Shown here: one piece after another, positions 26,906-37,237 of the stretch
Position numbering within the stretch: position 1 is the stretch's first letter
How the letters are laid out: each line of letters opens with the position of its first letter
The notes under the pieces: model-generated
The model's database searches: none
What the model saw: only the letters and a program-made list of their open reading frames with translations
What the model was told of the DNA's origin: nothing
Source: Sphingobacteriales bacterium
GTDB taxonomy: Bacteria; Bacteroidota; Bacteroidia; Chitinophagales; LD1
Reading direction: 5' to 3'
Length of the DNA stretch: 64,000 nucleotides
NCBI GenBank assembly: GCA_018262795.1
Contig: JADFDM010000002.1
Coordinates: 1 to 64,000, forward strand
Translations under genes and position numbers: made by a program

Positions 26906-27256
26906 CTACTCCTCCGCGTTCCCTCCAAAGAGTTCCCACACTACGGCTATGGCGAAGAAGGCAATGCCTATTTGCAGCAATAGTTTACCTGATGACCAGT
27001 GCATAAGGTAGAATAAAATGCCAATCAGCAATACAGCCAGCGATACATGCCGGGCATAATGCTGCATCACTTTTTTCCGGCTACCACTTTCGGGAAGTTG
27101 TGCTTTTAATAGTTGAAGCAGGGCGAGGGAACACAAGCCGATAATCAACAAAATATCAGCACCCGGCCAATGCATTAATTTGAATACTGCCCCGGCTACT
27201 GCGGGAATTGCCGCAATCAGTTCGGCACTGCGAACCAAGTTGTTTTTCTCCATCAT
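26906..27256 (-). CDS. Small GldL-like membrane protein
   Basis: 116 aa, four predicted hydrophobic segments, with FKLMHWPGADILLIIG (GldL-like) and a second copy FYLMHWSSGKLLLQIG. Confidence 0.55.
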   Translation of the reverse strand: MMEKNNLVRSAELIAAIPAVAGAVFKLMHWPGADILLIIGLCSLALLQLLKAQLPESGSRKKVMQHYARHVSLAVLLIGILFYLMHWSSGKLLLQIGIAFFAIAVVWELFGGNAEE

Positions 27257-27260
27257 GGAA

Positions 27261-28343
27261 TTACTGTAGTTTCTGTAAAGCGGCTAAATGTTTCTGCGCC
27301 CGGACGAAATCCTTATCTAAGTTCAGACAGTTTTCATACAGCATAATCGCCTCTTTGGTTCTCCCTAAATCCTCTGCGCAAAGCCCTTTGCTAAAGTAAG
27401 CTCCCGCATAAGTAGGTGAAATTTCAGTAGCCTTACCGTAGTATTGGTAAGCCTGCATCACTGAGTCCATCTGATAATAACAAAAGCCAATACCCATGTA
27501 AGCCTCTACATTGCGATGGTTCATCTCAATCACTTTTCTGAATGCTCCAATCGCTTTGTGGAGCATTTCGGTGCTTTGCGCCATTTTATTGGCATCGTAT
27601 AGCGCCACCCCTTGCTCCTTAAAAATATTGGCTTTGGCATAGAGGGCATCTTCGGGTTTGTCGCTTACGCGGATAGCGTTGTCTAAGTATTTTTCAGCGC
27701 TTTTATCATTTCTGTTTTTCAACAGCAGTCCAATCTGTACATACGCATCGTAAAATTTAGGATTGAGTTCTGTGGCGGTTTGAAAGGAGGAGATGGCCCT
27801 GTTCGTATCGCCCATCTCTTTGTAAATATTTCCTTTGAAAAAGTAGATATCTGCATTCTGCATATTCCTGCCAATAGCTGCATTGAGATATGACATGGCA
27901 ATGGCATAATGCTCCCTAATGGTGGTGTCAATGTAACTGAGTTCAGCCGCCTTCACATAAAAAGCAGTATTGGAACTGTCGGTGGCAATCGCTTTATCCA
28001 TGAGCGCAATGCCGCGCTGCGGATCGCCTGATTTTTTAAATAAATCGGCTGCGTAGATATAAAACTCAGGCCGCAACGAATCGAGTGTAAGCGCTGTAAA
28101 CATATCGGTGGCGGCACTTTTAAAATCGTTGTTGGCATCATATACCTGTGCGCGTTTGTAATACAGAAATGGATTCAGCGAGTCTCGCTTTATTTCTTCA
28201 CTTACTTTATCTACTTCGGGAATGCCAAGAGTATCGGTGTTTATCGCTGAGTGGTGGCTATTGCCTTTGTTGCATTGCTTGCAGGAGTTGAACAGCAGCA
28301 AGGCAGGAATCATTACTATAAATAGAATTAGAATTTTGCGCAT
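27261..28343 (-). CDS. TPR-repeat lipoprotein
   Basis: Lipobox-like LLFNSC. Repeated TPR units, e.g. ADIYFFKGNIYKEMGDTNRAISSFQTATELNPKFYDAY and AGAYFSKGLCAEDLGRTKEAIMLYENCLNLD. Confidence 0.88.
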   Translation of the reverse strand: MRKILILFIVMIPALLLFNSCKQCNKGNSHHSAINTDTLGIPEVDKVSEEIKRDSLNPFLYYKRAQVYDANNDFKSAATDMFTALTLDSLRPEFYIYAADLFKKSGDPQRGIALMDKAIATDSSNTAFYVKAAELSYIDTTIREHYAIAMSYLNAAIGRNMQNADIYFFKGNIYKEMGDTNRAISSFQTATELNPKFYDAYVQIGLLLKNRNDKSAEKYLDNAIRVSDKPEDALYAKANIFKEQGVALYDANKMAQSTEMLHKAIGAFRKVIEMNHRNVEAYMGIGFCYYQMDSVMQAYQYYGKATEISPTYAGAYFSKGLCAEDLGRTKEAIMLYENCLNLDKDFVRAQKHLAALQKLQ

Positions 28344-28376
28344 TGGGCAAATGTAAGAGTTAAAGAAAACAGATGG

Positions 28377-29759
28377 TCACGCTTTGGTAAAATTTCCTTG
28401 CTTTAGGATTCGCCATTCTTTCGGGTAGTAATTGTTGGCTCTGCTTTCCATTATCTTCAACCAACCGATGTTGAAGCCTTTGTATCGGGCCAGCACCCAC
28501 CCGCGGTGATCAGTGAGAGGGAATATGCTTTCGCAACGCAGATAAGCAATGGCTTGCTCTAAACTCAACTCCACCGAAGGTAATTCCTTTTTGAGATGAA
28601 CGCTCAGTGCCAAATCGTGTGAAGGAATAAAATCCTTCCCCTTTACGGCTCCCATAAAAATTCCGGCTTGCCGGATATACAACTGCGAACTCAAGGACTG
28701 GAAATCATTGAACAAATGGTTGGGAATAGCAAACAGCAGTTCCTTTTTTTCGATGAAGGTAAAGTCGTCTGCCGATGACAGAAAGTCGCTGCCCGCGCAG
28801 AGCAGTTTTGTATTGTTGGTTTGTCGGTAAGGGCTGTGTTGCAACATCTTTACGTTATTGCTGAGGTGCTCTGAGTAAGTGGTCTCCTCTTTTTTTAGCA
28901 GGGAAATATAAAAGCCCTCCCCCTTCACGCGATGCGGAAAAAACTGATAGCCGTGATTAGTTTTTACAATATTATCTTTAACCACCGGCAGTGGAAATGG
29001 CGATAGCGAAAACTCATTCAACCAAGAAATTATGTGATCATTTTCGTCCGGCTCGTAGGTGCAGGTGCTGTATATCAAAAAGCCACCGGGCTTCAAACTG
29101 TAGAGCGCATAGCGTAGTATTTCTTTCTGTCGAAGGCTGCACATAGCCACATTCTTTTCGTCCCATTCTTCAATCGCTGCTTTATCTTTTCTAAAAAGCC
29201 CTTCGCCACTACAAGGCGCATCTACCAATATGATGTCGAAGTAGTTTTGCAGCGCTGAAAAGTTCTCGGCTTTGTTCTGGGTCACAATGCAATTCGCAGT
29301 TCCCCACTTAGTAATATTTTCTTGTAGCACTTTATTTCGGTGAGAGATCACTTCGTTGCTCACTAATAAGCTATCGCCACTCATCAGCGAAAGCAGATGT
29401 GTGGATTTGCCTCCGGGGGCAGCGCACATATCCAACACTCTCACGGTTTTGTTTTCTGGATTTATTTGCTGCCAAATCTGCTCTAAAAACATGGAGCTGG
29501 CTTCTTGCACATAATATGAACCGGCATGGAACAGCGGGTCGAATGTAAAGGAAGGACGCTCCGGTAAATATCTTCCTCCTTCGCACCAAGTTATCTTTTC
29601 ATTTTTCTGAAATTGCTCCGACAGTTTGTATGGATTCATGCGAAGAGAAACCGGAGGGGGAGTGTCTAAACTCTCTACAAAGGAGGGGTATTCATCCCCC
29701 AGTGTCGCTTTCATTTGTTGCGTAAACTCTTGCGGGTACTTCTCTTCGGCCTTTATCAT
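28377..29759 (-). CDS. NOL1/NOP2/sun family rRNA (cytosine-C5)-methyltransferase, RsmF-like with C-terminal PUA-like extension
   Basis: VLDMCAAPGGKSTHL, DIILVDAPCSGEGLFRKD, FLIYSTCTYEPDEND. Confidence 0.92.
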   Translation of the reverse strand: MIKAEEKYPQEFTQQMKATLGDEYPSFVESLDTPPPVSLRMNPYKLSEQFQKNEKITWCEGGRYLPERPSFTFDPLFHAGSYYVQEASSMFLEQIWQQINPENKTVRVLDMCAAPGGKSTHLLSLMSGDSLLVSNEVISHRNKVLQENITKWGTANCIVTQNKAENFSALQNYFDIILVDAPCSGEGLFRKDKAAIEEWDEKNVAMCSLRQKEILRYALYSLKPGGFLIYSTCTYEPDENDHIISWLNEFSLSPFPLPVVKDNIVKTNHGYQFFPHRVKGEGFYISLLKKEETTYSEHLSNNVKMLQHSPYRQTNNTKLLCAGSDFLSSADDFTFIEKKELLFAIPNHLFNDFQSLSSQLYIRQAGIFMGAVKGKDFIPSHDLALSVHLKKELPSVELSLEQAIAYLRCESIFPLTDHRGWVLARYKGFNIGWLKIMESRANNYYPKEWRILKQGNFTKA

Positions 29760-29760
29760 T

Positions 29761-30660
29761 TCACGATTCCTCCACGTTGGTTAATTCTTCAATTACTGGG
29801 GTTGCTTTGTTATGTGCATAAAAATAATTCAACATTACACCGCCCAGTACTAATACGATTCCTGAAAGGGAAAGTAACGTATAATGTTCACCAAAAACAA
29901 AGAAACCGAAAATGAGTGCATAAATCACTCCGATATAATTCAGAATAGTGGCATTGGCAATCTTCTCCATTTGCAAAGCACGAGTCAGGTTCATTTGCCC
30001 CAGTTGAGTCATCAAGCCAATCATCAACAGATAAAACCAATCTACCCCTTTTGGCATTTGCCAGTTAAATACAGAAAAGGCAAAGCCTGCCAGCGTACCG
30101 ATGATCTGAAAATGCAACACCACTACTACAGGGTGCTCTTTCTCTTTTAAACTACGCACCATGTTGTAGGCAAAGCCCGAAGCAATAGCGGAAAGGATGC
30201 CCACCCCCAGCACCCAAAGCGGAATACCTTTATCAAATCCTTTAATTAAAATAACGCCTGAGAAAGAAATGAGAAAGAAAATCCATTGCACGGGCCGGAT
30301 GTGTTCTTTCAAAAGAAAAATGGCAATGATGGTCGTAAAGATAGGAGAGAGGTATTGAATAGTAACCGCGGTACCCAAAGGCATTTGCTGTAAAGTAATG
30401 AAGAAGGTATAGAGCGCAATAGTGCCGAAAACACCACGGGCTGCCAAACGTTTTCGGTTGCTGCCTTTCCACGGAATCTTTTCGCGGAAGATCACCACAT
30501 AGCAAAGCAGCAGGGATATAAAGCAGCGAAAGAATACAATTTCCATAGCCGGGAAATGACTTGCCTTTTTGATAAACACATTCATGATGGCAAAAAAGAA
30601 AGTGCTCATCAGCATGTAGCGAATACCGGTGGAAAGCGATGGTGGAAGGTGTTTTTTCAA
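29761..30660 (-). CDS. DMT family transporter (EamA domain)
   Basis: Ten hydrophobic helices; EIVFFRCFISLLLCYVVIF, YLSPIFTTIIAIFLLKE typical of EamA. Confidence 0.9.
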   Translation of the reverse strand: MKKHLPPSLSTGIRYMLMSTFFFAIMNVFIKKASHFPAMEIVFFRCFISLLLCYVVIFREKIPWKGSNRKRLAARGVFGTIALYTFFITLQQMPLGTAVTIQYLSPIFTTIIAIFLLKEHIRPVQWIFFLISFSGVILIKGFDKGIPLWVLGVGILSAIASGFAYNMVRSLKEKEHPVVVVLHFQIIGTLAGFAFSVFNWQMPKGVDWFYLLMIGLMTQLGQMNLTRALQMEKIANATILNYIGVIYALIFGFFVFGEHYTLLSLSGIVLVLGGVMLNYFYAHNKATPVIEELTNVEES

Positions 30661-30782
30661 AACTTGGGTGAAAGTAAGAATAGCAACTATTCAGAACGGA
30701 AAGAATAAGCCACTAATGAATCCTTCTCAAGTTTCTCCTCCTACTTTCATTAATCCATATATTCGCCAGTAAAATTTTGTGT

Positions 30783-32441
30783 ATGCAAAAGTTGATGGAG
30801 TGTGTGCCTAATTTCAGCGAAGGGCGCAACATGGATGTGATAAAGCGCATCACTGATGCCATTGAATCGGTAGAAGGAATAAAGTTGCTAAACGTGGATC
30901 CCGGCAAAGCTACTAACCGCACTGTAGTTACCTTTGTAGGAACTCCGGAACGAGTCGTAGAGGCGGCCTTTTTGGCGATTAAAACTGCCGGAGAATTGAT
31001 TGATATGAGCAAGCATCAGGGCGAGCACCCGCGCATGGGAGCTACGGATGTGTGTCCGCTGATTCCCATTGCCAACATCAGTATGGAAGAGACCGCTTCT
31101 TACGCTCAAGCGCTGGCGAAACGAGTAGGGGAAGAGTTGAAACTGCCGGTTTACTTATATGAACAAGCACAGACTAACCCTGCCCGTAAAAATCTTTCTC
31201 TTATCCGTGCCGGAGAATACGAAGGTTTCTTTCAAAAGATAAAGAAGAAGGAATGGAAACCTGATTTTGGACCTGCGGTGTACGATGCGAAACGCGGAGC
31301 CACTGTGATTGGCGCACGCGATTTCTTAGTCGCTTATAATGTAAATCTGAACACGACTTCCGTTCGCAGAGCAAACTCGGTAGCCTTTGATGTGCGCGAG
31401 CAAGGGCGGAAAGTGAAAAATGACAAAGGAGAAGAGGTGATGCAACCCGGCTCTTGCAAATCAGTAAAGGCCATCGGTTGGTTTATTGATGAATATGGAA
31501 TTGCGCAAGTGAGTATGAACCTCACGAATATCGGTATTACTCCTGTTCACATCGCTTTTGATGAATGTGTAAAGAGCGCATTCCTACGAGGCATGAGAGT
31601 AACGGGCAGCGAGTTGATCGGCTTGATTCCCTTGAAGGCTATGTTGGATGCCGGGAAATATTTTCTTCAAAAACAACAGCGCTCGGTGGGCGTAAGTGAG
31701 GAAGAACTGATTCGAATAGCTATTAAAAGCATGGGGCTGGATGAATTAACTCCATTTGATCCTGCTAAGCGCATCATTGAATATTTACTGGACGATACAT
31801 CTGCCGCGCCTTTATTGCGAATGAATCTAAAACAGTTTGCCAATGAAACTGCGAGCGAAAGCCCGGCACCGGGTGGCGGCTCTATCGCTGCTTATATTGG
31901 TGTCTTAGGGGTGTCGCTGGGCACCATGGTCGCTAACTTATCTTCTCATAAAAAGGGATGGGACGAACGCTGGAAAGAGTTTAGCGACTGGGCAGCCAAA
32001 GGGCAACTACTCAAAGATCAACTTCTGAAATTGGTAGATGAAGATACCCACGCCTTCAACAAAATAATGGAGGCATTTGGTTTGCCTAAAGGAACTGATG
32101 CTGAAAAAGCTACTCGCATTATCGCCATTCAAGAGGCAACTAAATATGCTATTGAAGTGCCTTTTAAAGTGATGGAAGTATCGTTGCAATCTTTTGAAAT
32201 AATTAGAGCTATGGCCGAGACCGGCAACCCCAACTCCGTGTCCGATGCTGGGGTAGGAGCGCTGTGTGCCCGAACTGCTGTGTATGGTGCTTACCTCAAC
32301 GTAAAAATAAATGCTTCATCCTACAAGGATAAACGATATACCTCTCGCAAACTGAAAACGGCCAAGGAACTTCTGGATAAAGCCAAGGAACAGGAAAGAA
32401 AGATATTGGGCATAGTAGAAAGAAAAATGGATAAGAGCTAA
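30783..32441 (+). CDS. ftcD: Bifunctional glutamate formimidoyltransferase / formimidoyltetrahydrofolate cyclodeaminase
   Basis: MECVPNFSEGRN, HPRMGATDVCPLIPI N-terminal domain; SPAPGGGSIAAYIGVLG cyclodeaminase domain. Start reassigned to MQKLMEC. Confidence 0.94.
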   Translation: MQKLMECVPNFSEGRNMDVIKRITDAIESVEGIKLLNVDPGKATNRTVVTFVGTPERVVEAAFLAIKTAGELIDMSKHQGEHPRMGATDVCPLIPIANISMEETASYAQALAKRVGEELKLPVYLYEQAQTNPARKNLSLIRAGEYEGFFQKIKKKEWKPDFGPAVYDAKRGATVIGARDFLVAYNVNLNTTSVRRANSVAFDVREQGRKVKNDKGEEVMQPGSCKSVKAIGWFIDEYGIAQVSMNLTNIGITPVHIAFDECVKSAFLRGMRVTGSELIGLIPLKAMLDAGKYFLQKQQRSVGVSEEELIRIAIKSMGLDELTPFDPAKRIIEYLLDDTSAAPLLRMNLKQFANETASESPAPGGGSIAAYIGVLGVSLGTMVANLSSHKKGWDERWKEFSDWAAKGQLLKDQLLKLVDEDTHAFNKIMEAFGLPKGTDAEKATRIIAIQEATKYAIEVPFKVMEVSLQSFEIIRAMAETGNPNSVSDAGVGALCARTAVYGAYLNVKINASSYKDKRYTSRKLKTAKELLDKAKEQERKILGIVERKMDKS

Positions 32442-32573
32442 GAACTTAAAAACGAGAGGAAAGAAACAAGAGGCAAAAACGATTCCCCAAAACAATACTG
32501 AATAATGAACTACTAATTACTAAATTCTATTTTCTAATTCCCTATCTCCCCACTACTCAAAATTCAAAACCTC

Positions 32574-33734
32574 ATGCTAAATCTTATCTCTGAAATTATC
32601 GAACGCTTCGGGCCTCGCGCAGCAGGCAGTGTAGCCGAAAAGAATGCGCAATTATTTATTGCTGATAAATGTCGTGAACTCACCGAGGATGTTCGCGTGC
32701 TTCCCTTTGATGAATACCTCGATGCCCGTTTCGGCAAACTGAGATACTATGTGGTGCTTTACTTTATTTCGCTTGCCTTCTACTGGCTGCGACCTGAAAT
32801 CGCATTGGGTGTTTCTGCCGTCAATGTCTTTTTCTTGGTGTTTGATCTTATGATGTACCGCGATGTACTGACTAACTTCCCCGGCAAGAAGCAAACTTCG
32901 AGCAATGTGGAGGCTACTTTAGAACCACAAGGCGAAGTAAGAAGCACTATTATCATCAGCGGACACATGGATAGCACTCGCGAATATACATGGTGGTATA
33001 AGTTAGGTGAGTGGGGAGTTAAGCTGACTATTTTGGCAGGAGTTGTCATGGCGCTACAGTTTGTGTTCAATCTCATTTATGTCATTTATCCCTTTTCTTT
33101 TGGCAAATACGTTTGGATTCTATTTCTGGTTCTCAGTCCTATGATGATTGTGTATTGGGGGATGCATGGCAAAGAGGCGGTACCCGGTGCGCAGGATAAT
33201 CTTTCAGGAATCGCTATTGCATTTTATGCTTTTAAAAACTTTAGCAATTCAACCGAAAAAGGAAAGTCCACATTAAAACATACACGGCTTCGTTTTGTAA
33301 GTTTTGGCAGTGAAGAAAAAGGTCTTTGCGGCTCCCGTGCTTATGCCAGAAGTAATGTGGAAAAGTTAAGGGCAGAAAATGCTTGGTTAGTAAACATAGA
33401 TAGCGTGCATGTAGTGAACGAGGTGGCGATTGTAGAGCGCGAATGGATGAATGGCACGAAACATCACCCGGCATTGATTAATGGGTTGAAACAGAGTTTT
33501 AAGTCGCAGAATCTTCCACTAAAATCGGTAGGTATTCCTATTGGGGGCACTGATGCTGTTTCGTTTGCGCGTCTTGGCTTGCCTTCTGTCACCATCATAG
33601 GAATGAGTGCCAGCGAATACGACTTTACCTACCACACTCGCAATTATTTGATTGAACACATAGAACCTCAAAGTCTTGAGAACACCAAAGCAGGGGTAGT
33701 AGGTTTTATTCAGAAGTGGGATAGCGAAGCCTAA
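32574..33734 (+). CDS. M28 family metallopeptidase, membrane-associated
   Basis: IIISGHMDSTRE, GAQDNLSGIAIAF, FGSEEKGLCGSRAY, SEYDFTYHTRNYLIEHI. Confidence 0.88.
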   Translation: MLNLISEIIERFGPRAAGSVAEKNAQLFIADKCRELTEDVRVLPFDEYLDARFGKLRYYVVLYFISLAFYWLRPEIALGVSAVNVFFLVFDLMMYRDVLTNFPGKKQTSSNVEATLEPQGEVRSTIIISGHMDSTREYTWWYKLGEWGVKLTILAGVVMALQFVFNLIYVIYPFSFGKYVWILFLVLSPMMIVYWGMHGKEAVPGAQDNLSGIAIAFYAFKNFSNSTEKGKSTLKHTRLRFVSFGSEEKGLCGSRAYARSNVEKLRAENAWLVNIDSVHVVNEVAIVEREWMNGTKHHPALINGLKQSFKSQNLPLKSVGIPIGGTDAVSFARLGLPSVTIIGMSASEYDFTYHTRNYLIEHIEPQSLENTKAGVVGFIQKWDSEA

Positions 33735-33739
33735 TGGTA

Positions 33740-34948
33740 CTAATTCTTTCGCAGCTTAGCCATGTAAAAGCCGTCAAAGCCCGATTGCGTAGGAGACACT
33801 TTCTTTTCGAGCAGCAATTCAAATCGCCCGTTTTGGCGAGCTATAAATTTCTGTATCTGCTTTTCATTTTCGCTGGGCAATATGCTACAAGTAGAATACA
33901 CCAATATGCCATCCGGCTTTAGCATCGGAGCATATTCATCTAAGATAGCTGTTTGCGTGAGGAGTAATTCCTGAATAAATTTTAGCGAAAGGCTCCATTT
34001 GGCATCAGGCTTTCTGCGCAATACGCCCAAACCGGAACAAGGCACATCTAACAAAACACGATCAACTGATGCCAACAGTTTTGTTTGCGTGCCTACTGTC
34101 ATTTTTTCGGCAGGGATAGTTCGTATAATCAGACTTCCGGCACGGGCAGCTCGAGTTTGGAGTTGCTCTAATTTTTTCTCATTCACATCTATCGCCAGAA
34201 TCTCTCCTTTGTTTTCCATCAGTGCGCTGATGTGAAGCGTTTTGCCACCGGCTCCTGCACAGCCGTCAATCACCAACATCCCAGGTTCGGGGGATAATAG
34301 GGGCGCTACCAACTGTGACGATACCTCCTGAATTTCGAACAAGCCACTTTTATAAGCCGGGTAATTCTTAAAGTTCTTTCTGCTTGTAATCAGAAGCGCA
34401 TCAGGAGCATCGGCCACATCGGTGAAATCAATGCCATCATTCGCCAAGAGCCGCTTCACAGTTTCTTTGTTCGTCTTTAAGGTATTTATCCTAAGGCTGA
34501 ATTGCGCACGGGTATTCAATGCTTTTATTTCACTGCTCCAGTTGGTGCCTAATTCTTTTTCGCCCAATTCATCTAACCAATCGGGAATAGATTCGCGAAT
34601 CTTTCGGATGGAGTGAGCTTCGCGGTAAAGTTTTAAAACTTCGGAAGGGTTGAGTTCCGCAAATTCACTCCAGTCGGTTAGCGCCACTTTCTCGATGATT
34701 AATTTACTGCCCATCATTTTCCAAAGAGAAGATTCCAAATCAGCCGAAGTATTGCTGCAAAATTCATAGAGACGTTTGTAGCGAATCATGGTATAGATAT
34801 TATCAGCAATGAAATTTCGGTCGCGCGATCCCCAACTTTTGTTAGAAAATAGGAGATGCGCCACTACTTGATCGGCTTGCTTTTTTTCGAGGAGAACTTC
34901 CTTTAGGCCGAAAATAACAGCCGCCACTAAATTGCGGTGTAGTTTCAT
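33740..34948 (-). CDS. NOL1/NOP2/sun family rRNA methyltransferase (RsmB-like)
   Basis: VIDGCAGAGGKTLHISALM, VDRVLLDVPCSGLGVLRRKPDAKW, GILVYSTCSILPSENE. Confidence 0.92.
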   Translation of the reverse strand: MKLHRNLVAAVIFGLKEVLLEKKQADQVVAHLLFSNKSWGSRDRNFIADNIYTMIRYKRLYEFCSNTSADLESSLWKMMGSKLIIEKVALTDWSEFAELNPSEVLKLYREAHSIRKIRESIPDWLDELGEKELGTNWSSEIKALNTRAQFSLRINTLKTNKETVKRLLANDGIDFTDVADAPDALLITSRKNFKNYPAYKSGLFEIQEVSSQLVAPLLSPEPGMLVIDGCAGAGGKTLHISALMENKGEILAIDVNEKKLEQLQTRAARAGSLIIRTIPAEKMTVGTQTKLLASVDRVLLDVPCSGLGVLRRKPDAKWSLSLKFIQELLLTQTAILDEYAPMLKPDGILVYSTCSILPSENEKQIQKFIARQNGRFELLLEKKVSPTQSGFDGFYMAKLRKN

Positions 34949-37182
34949 TAATGCTGTATCAGAATTTTCCCGGAATAGGTTTTTTCTCCGCTTTGCAACT
35001 GAATAAAGTAAAGTCCTTTGGATAAAGAAGAAATATGAATGCGAAGGCTCTTGGTGCTGATAGTGTAACTGCTCTGAATGTTTTCGCCCAACATATTAAA
35101 TAGTTGTAACTGCGGATGCTGCAAATCGCGACCACTCAAATCACATTCGATATAGTCATTAGCTGGATTAGGAAACACTCTAAACCGAATATTATCCGGT
35201 AACGTTTTGTTCACTGCCACAGGCGCTGCTTCGGGATCCCAAACAGAATCGGAATACAACATCAACCCGCCTCGTGAGTTGCCAATGAGGTATTCCATCT
35301 TACCATCTTGATTCAAATCAGTCATCGAAAAAGTTGATTTGCTACCTACGGAATGTTGCAACAAATTGGAGTCAATCAACTGAAATCCTCCGCTGCGGAG
35401 GTTGTTGGCATCTACCAAGTATTCGAAAATATTTCCGCGAAACGAGCCGGTAAACAACAGCATGTTTCCGGAAGAATCTTTGGTAATAAAAGGACAGGTA
35501 TAGCCCTCTACATATCCCGGAAGATTCACGTTGATGTTTCCAAAAAATGAATTGACAGAGTCTTGACTGAATTGGGGGGTAGCCTTAGTGCCGAAATTCC
35601 AGTAGTAGGATATTTTGCCATCTTTCTTTCCCACAATAAGGTCGTTCAGCGAATCTCCATTCACATCGTAAATCAGTGGTGCGGAATATTGCCCCACATC
35701 AATACCGAAATATTGCGGAGTGGTCATAGAAGGGAAATTGGCTTGTGTGGTACCGGTGTTCTTTAAAAATTGCAAGAAGCCGTTGGAATCGCCTATAAGC
35801 ATATCCGCTTTCCCATCGCCATCCAAATCGCCAAAAGCAGGGTGCATTCCTATCAAACCAAAATTGCTGAAGTGGTTGTAATCATCGGTCCACATTCTGA
35901 AACGCGGGGAAGTGGGAGTGCCGATGTTAAGATATACCGCTAAGGCAGATTTGTAAGTCAAGAACGGACGGAAATAACCAAAGTTGCCCGCCACAATGTC
36001 CATGAGTCCATCTCCATTAAAGTCGAAGAACACGGCTTTGGAATCGGTTCCAAAATCAAGAGAATGATGCACCAAAAACGAATCATTCTGAAACTGGAAC
36101 TGACAGGATGTATTCCCTGTGTTGCGATAATACATTACATTATTTACGTCCTCCCCTCCAGCGCGTGCATCGGGAGCAATAAGCAGGTCCTCCATGCCAT
36201 CATTATCGGCATCTATACCGTAAGCGGCAGGGAACACCGGTTGAATTATTGGCACATCACAAGAGGGGAAAGTAGAATCCCAATAGCAGACGTTGGCATA
36301 ACTACTATCACCACAATTCTGCACAAATACAATGTTGTTGAAGGAAACGTCACCAATCAGTAAATCCACATCATGGTCATTATCGGCATCAAAATTATAG
36401 AGGGTGGAACCACTATGGCGCTCGCCTCCATCTTGGGGAGGGGCTTGTCCGCCACCGCCTTTACAAGTTTCATTTAGGTTGATGCCATTGGTGAGTGCAT
36501 TCTCGGTAAAATTTCCCCAACACATAGTAGCATCAATAAATTTTAAAGAGTCCACATCATAATGCGGATCCCCCAAATGTTCCATCGTTTGGTTTTCGTA
36601 ATACTCTACTGCGGCACCGAAAATGCCATAGGTGAGCACGTCAATATCGCCATCGCGATTCACATCGGTAAACACCGGAATGTCATCTACGTTTACCCAG
36701 ATGTTTACATCGTATTGATTGTTGTAATTGTAAAGCAGGAGAGGGCTGACCGAATCGAAACGCAAATGATTGTTCTCTAAGCTTCCTTTAAACACTCGCA
36801 CCCCGCCATTGGCGCGAGCAAAAATATCGGGGATGCCGTCCATATTATAATCGCGAATCAAGGCCCATTGAGAGAGATCGGCAGGGAACAGTTCTTCATA
36901 CTGAGGCGCGTATTCAAAAGTGGTATCGCTGCTGTTGTTATGATTAATGTAGGTAAGCACCTTGTCGCCCACTCGGTCAAATACAAATAAATCTTGGATG
37001 CCGTCTTGATTCAAATCGCAGGGCGAAAACTGAGGAGAGTTCATGCCCCCCGTCCATGGTGCGCGGAGCGTAATGCCGGTGCGTTCTACGGGAATGCTGA
37101 TAACCCGGTGTTTGGCCGATTGAGCAACAATGAAATTCATAGAGAGGAATGATAGAAATAAGAGAGAGTTGAACTTTTTCAT
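34948..37182 (-). CDS. FG-GAP/VCBS repeat protein with T9SS type A sorting domain
   Basis: DLNQDGIQDLFVFD, DVNRDGDIDVLTYG, DLDGDGKADMLIGD repeats. C-terminus VFPNPANDYIECDLSG...LSKGLYFIQLQSGEKTYSGKILIQ. Confidence 0.92.
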   Translation of the reverse strand: MKKFNSLLFLSFLSMNFIVAQSAKHRVISIPVERTGITLRAPWTGGMNSPQFSPCDLNQDGIQDLFVFDRVGDKVLTYINHNNSSDTTFEYAPQYEELFPADLSQWALIRDYNMDGIPDIFARANGGVRVFKGSLENNHLRFDSVSPLLLYNYNNQYDVNIWVNVDDIPVFTDVNRDGDIDVLTYGIFGAAVEYYENQTMEHLGDPHYDVDSLKFIDATMCWGNFTENALTNGINLNETCKGGGGQAPPQDGGERHSGSTLYNFDADNDHDVDLLIGDVSFNNIVFVQNCGDSSYANVCYWDSTFPSCDVPIIQPVFPAAYGIDADNDGMEDLLIAPDARAGGEDVNNVMYYRNTGNTSCQFQFQNDSFLVHHSLDFGTDSKAVFFDFNGDGLMDIVAGNFGYFRPFLTYKSALAVYLNIGTPTSPRFRMWTDDYNHFSNFGLIGMHPAFGDLDGDGKADMLIGDSNGFLQFLKNTGTTQANFPSMTTPQYFGIDVGQYSAPLIYDVNGDSLNDLIVGKKDGKISYYWNFGTKATPQFSQDSVNSFFGNINVNLPGYVEGYTCPFITKDSSGNMLLFTGSFRGNIFEYLVDANNLRSGGFQLIDSNLLQHSVGSKSTFSMTDLNQDGKMEYLIGNSRGGLMLYSDSVWDPEAAPVAVNKTLPDNIRFRVFPNPANDYIECDLSGRDLQHPQLQLFNMLGENIQSSYTISTKSLRIHISSLSKGLYFIQLQSGEKTYSGKILIQH

Positions 37183-37237
37183 TGCACTAAGTTGAGGAAA
37201 ACTTTTAACGAAGACAGTTAAATGAAAGGGAAAGGTG

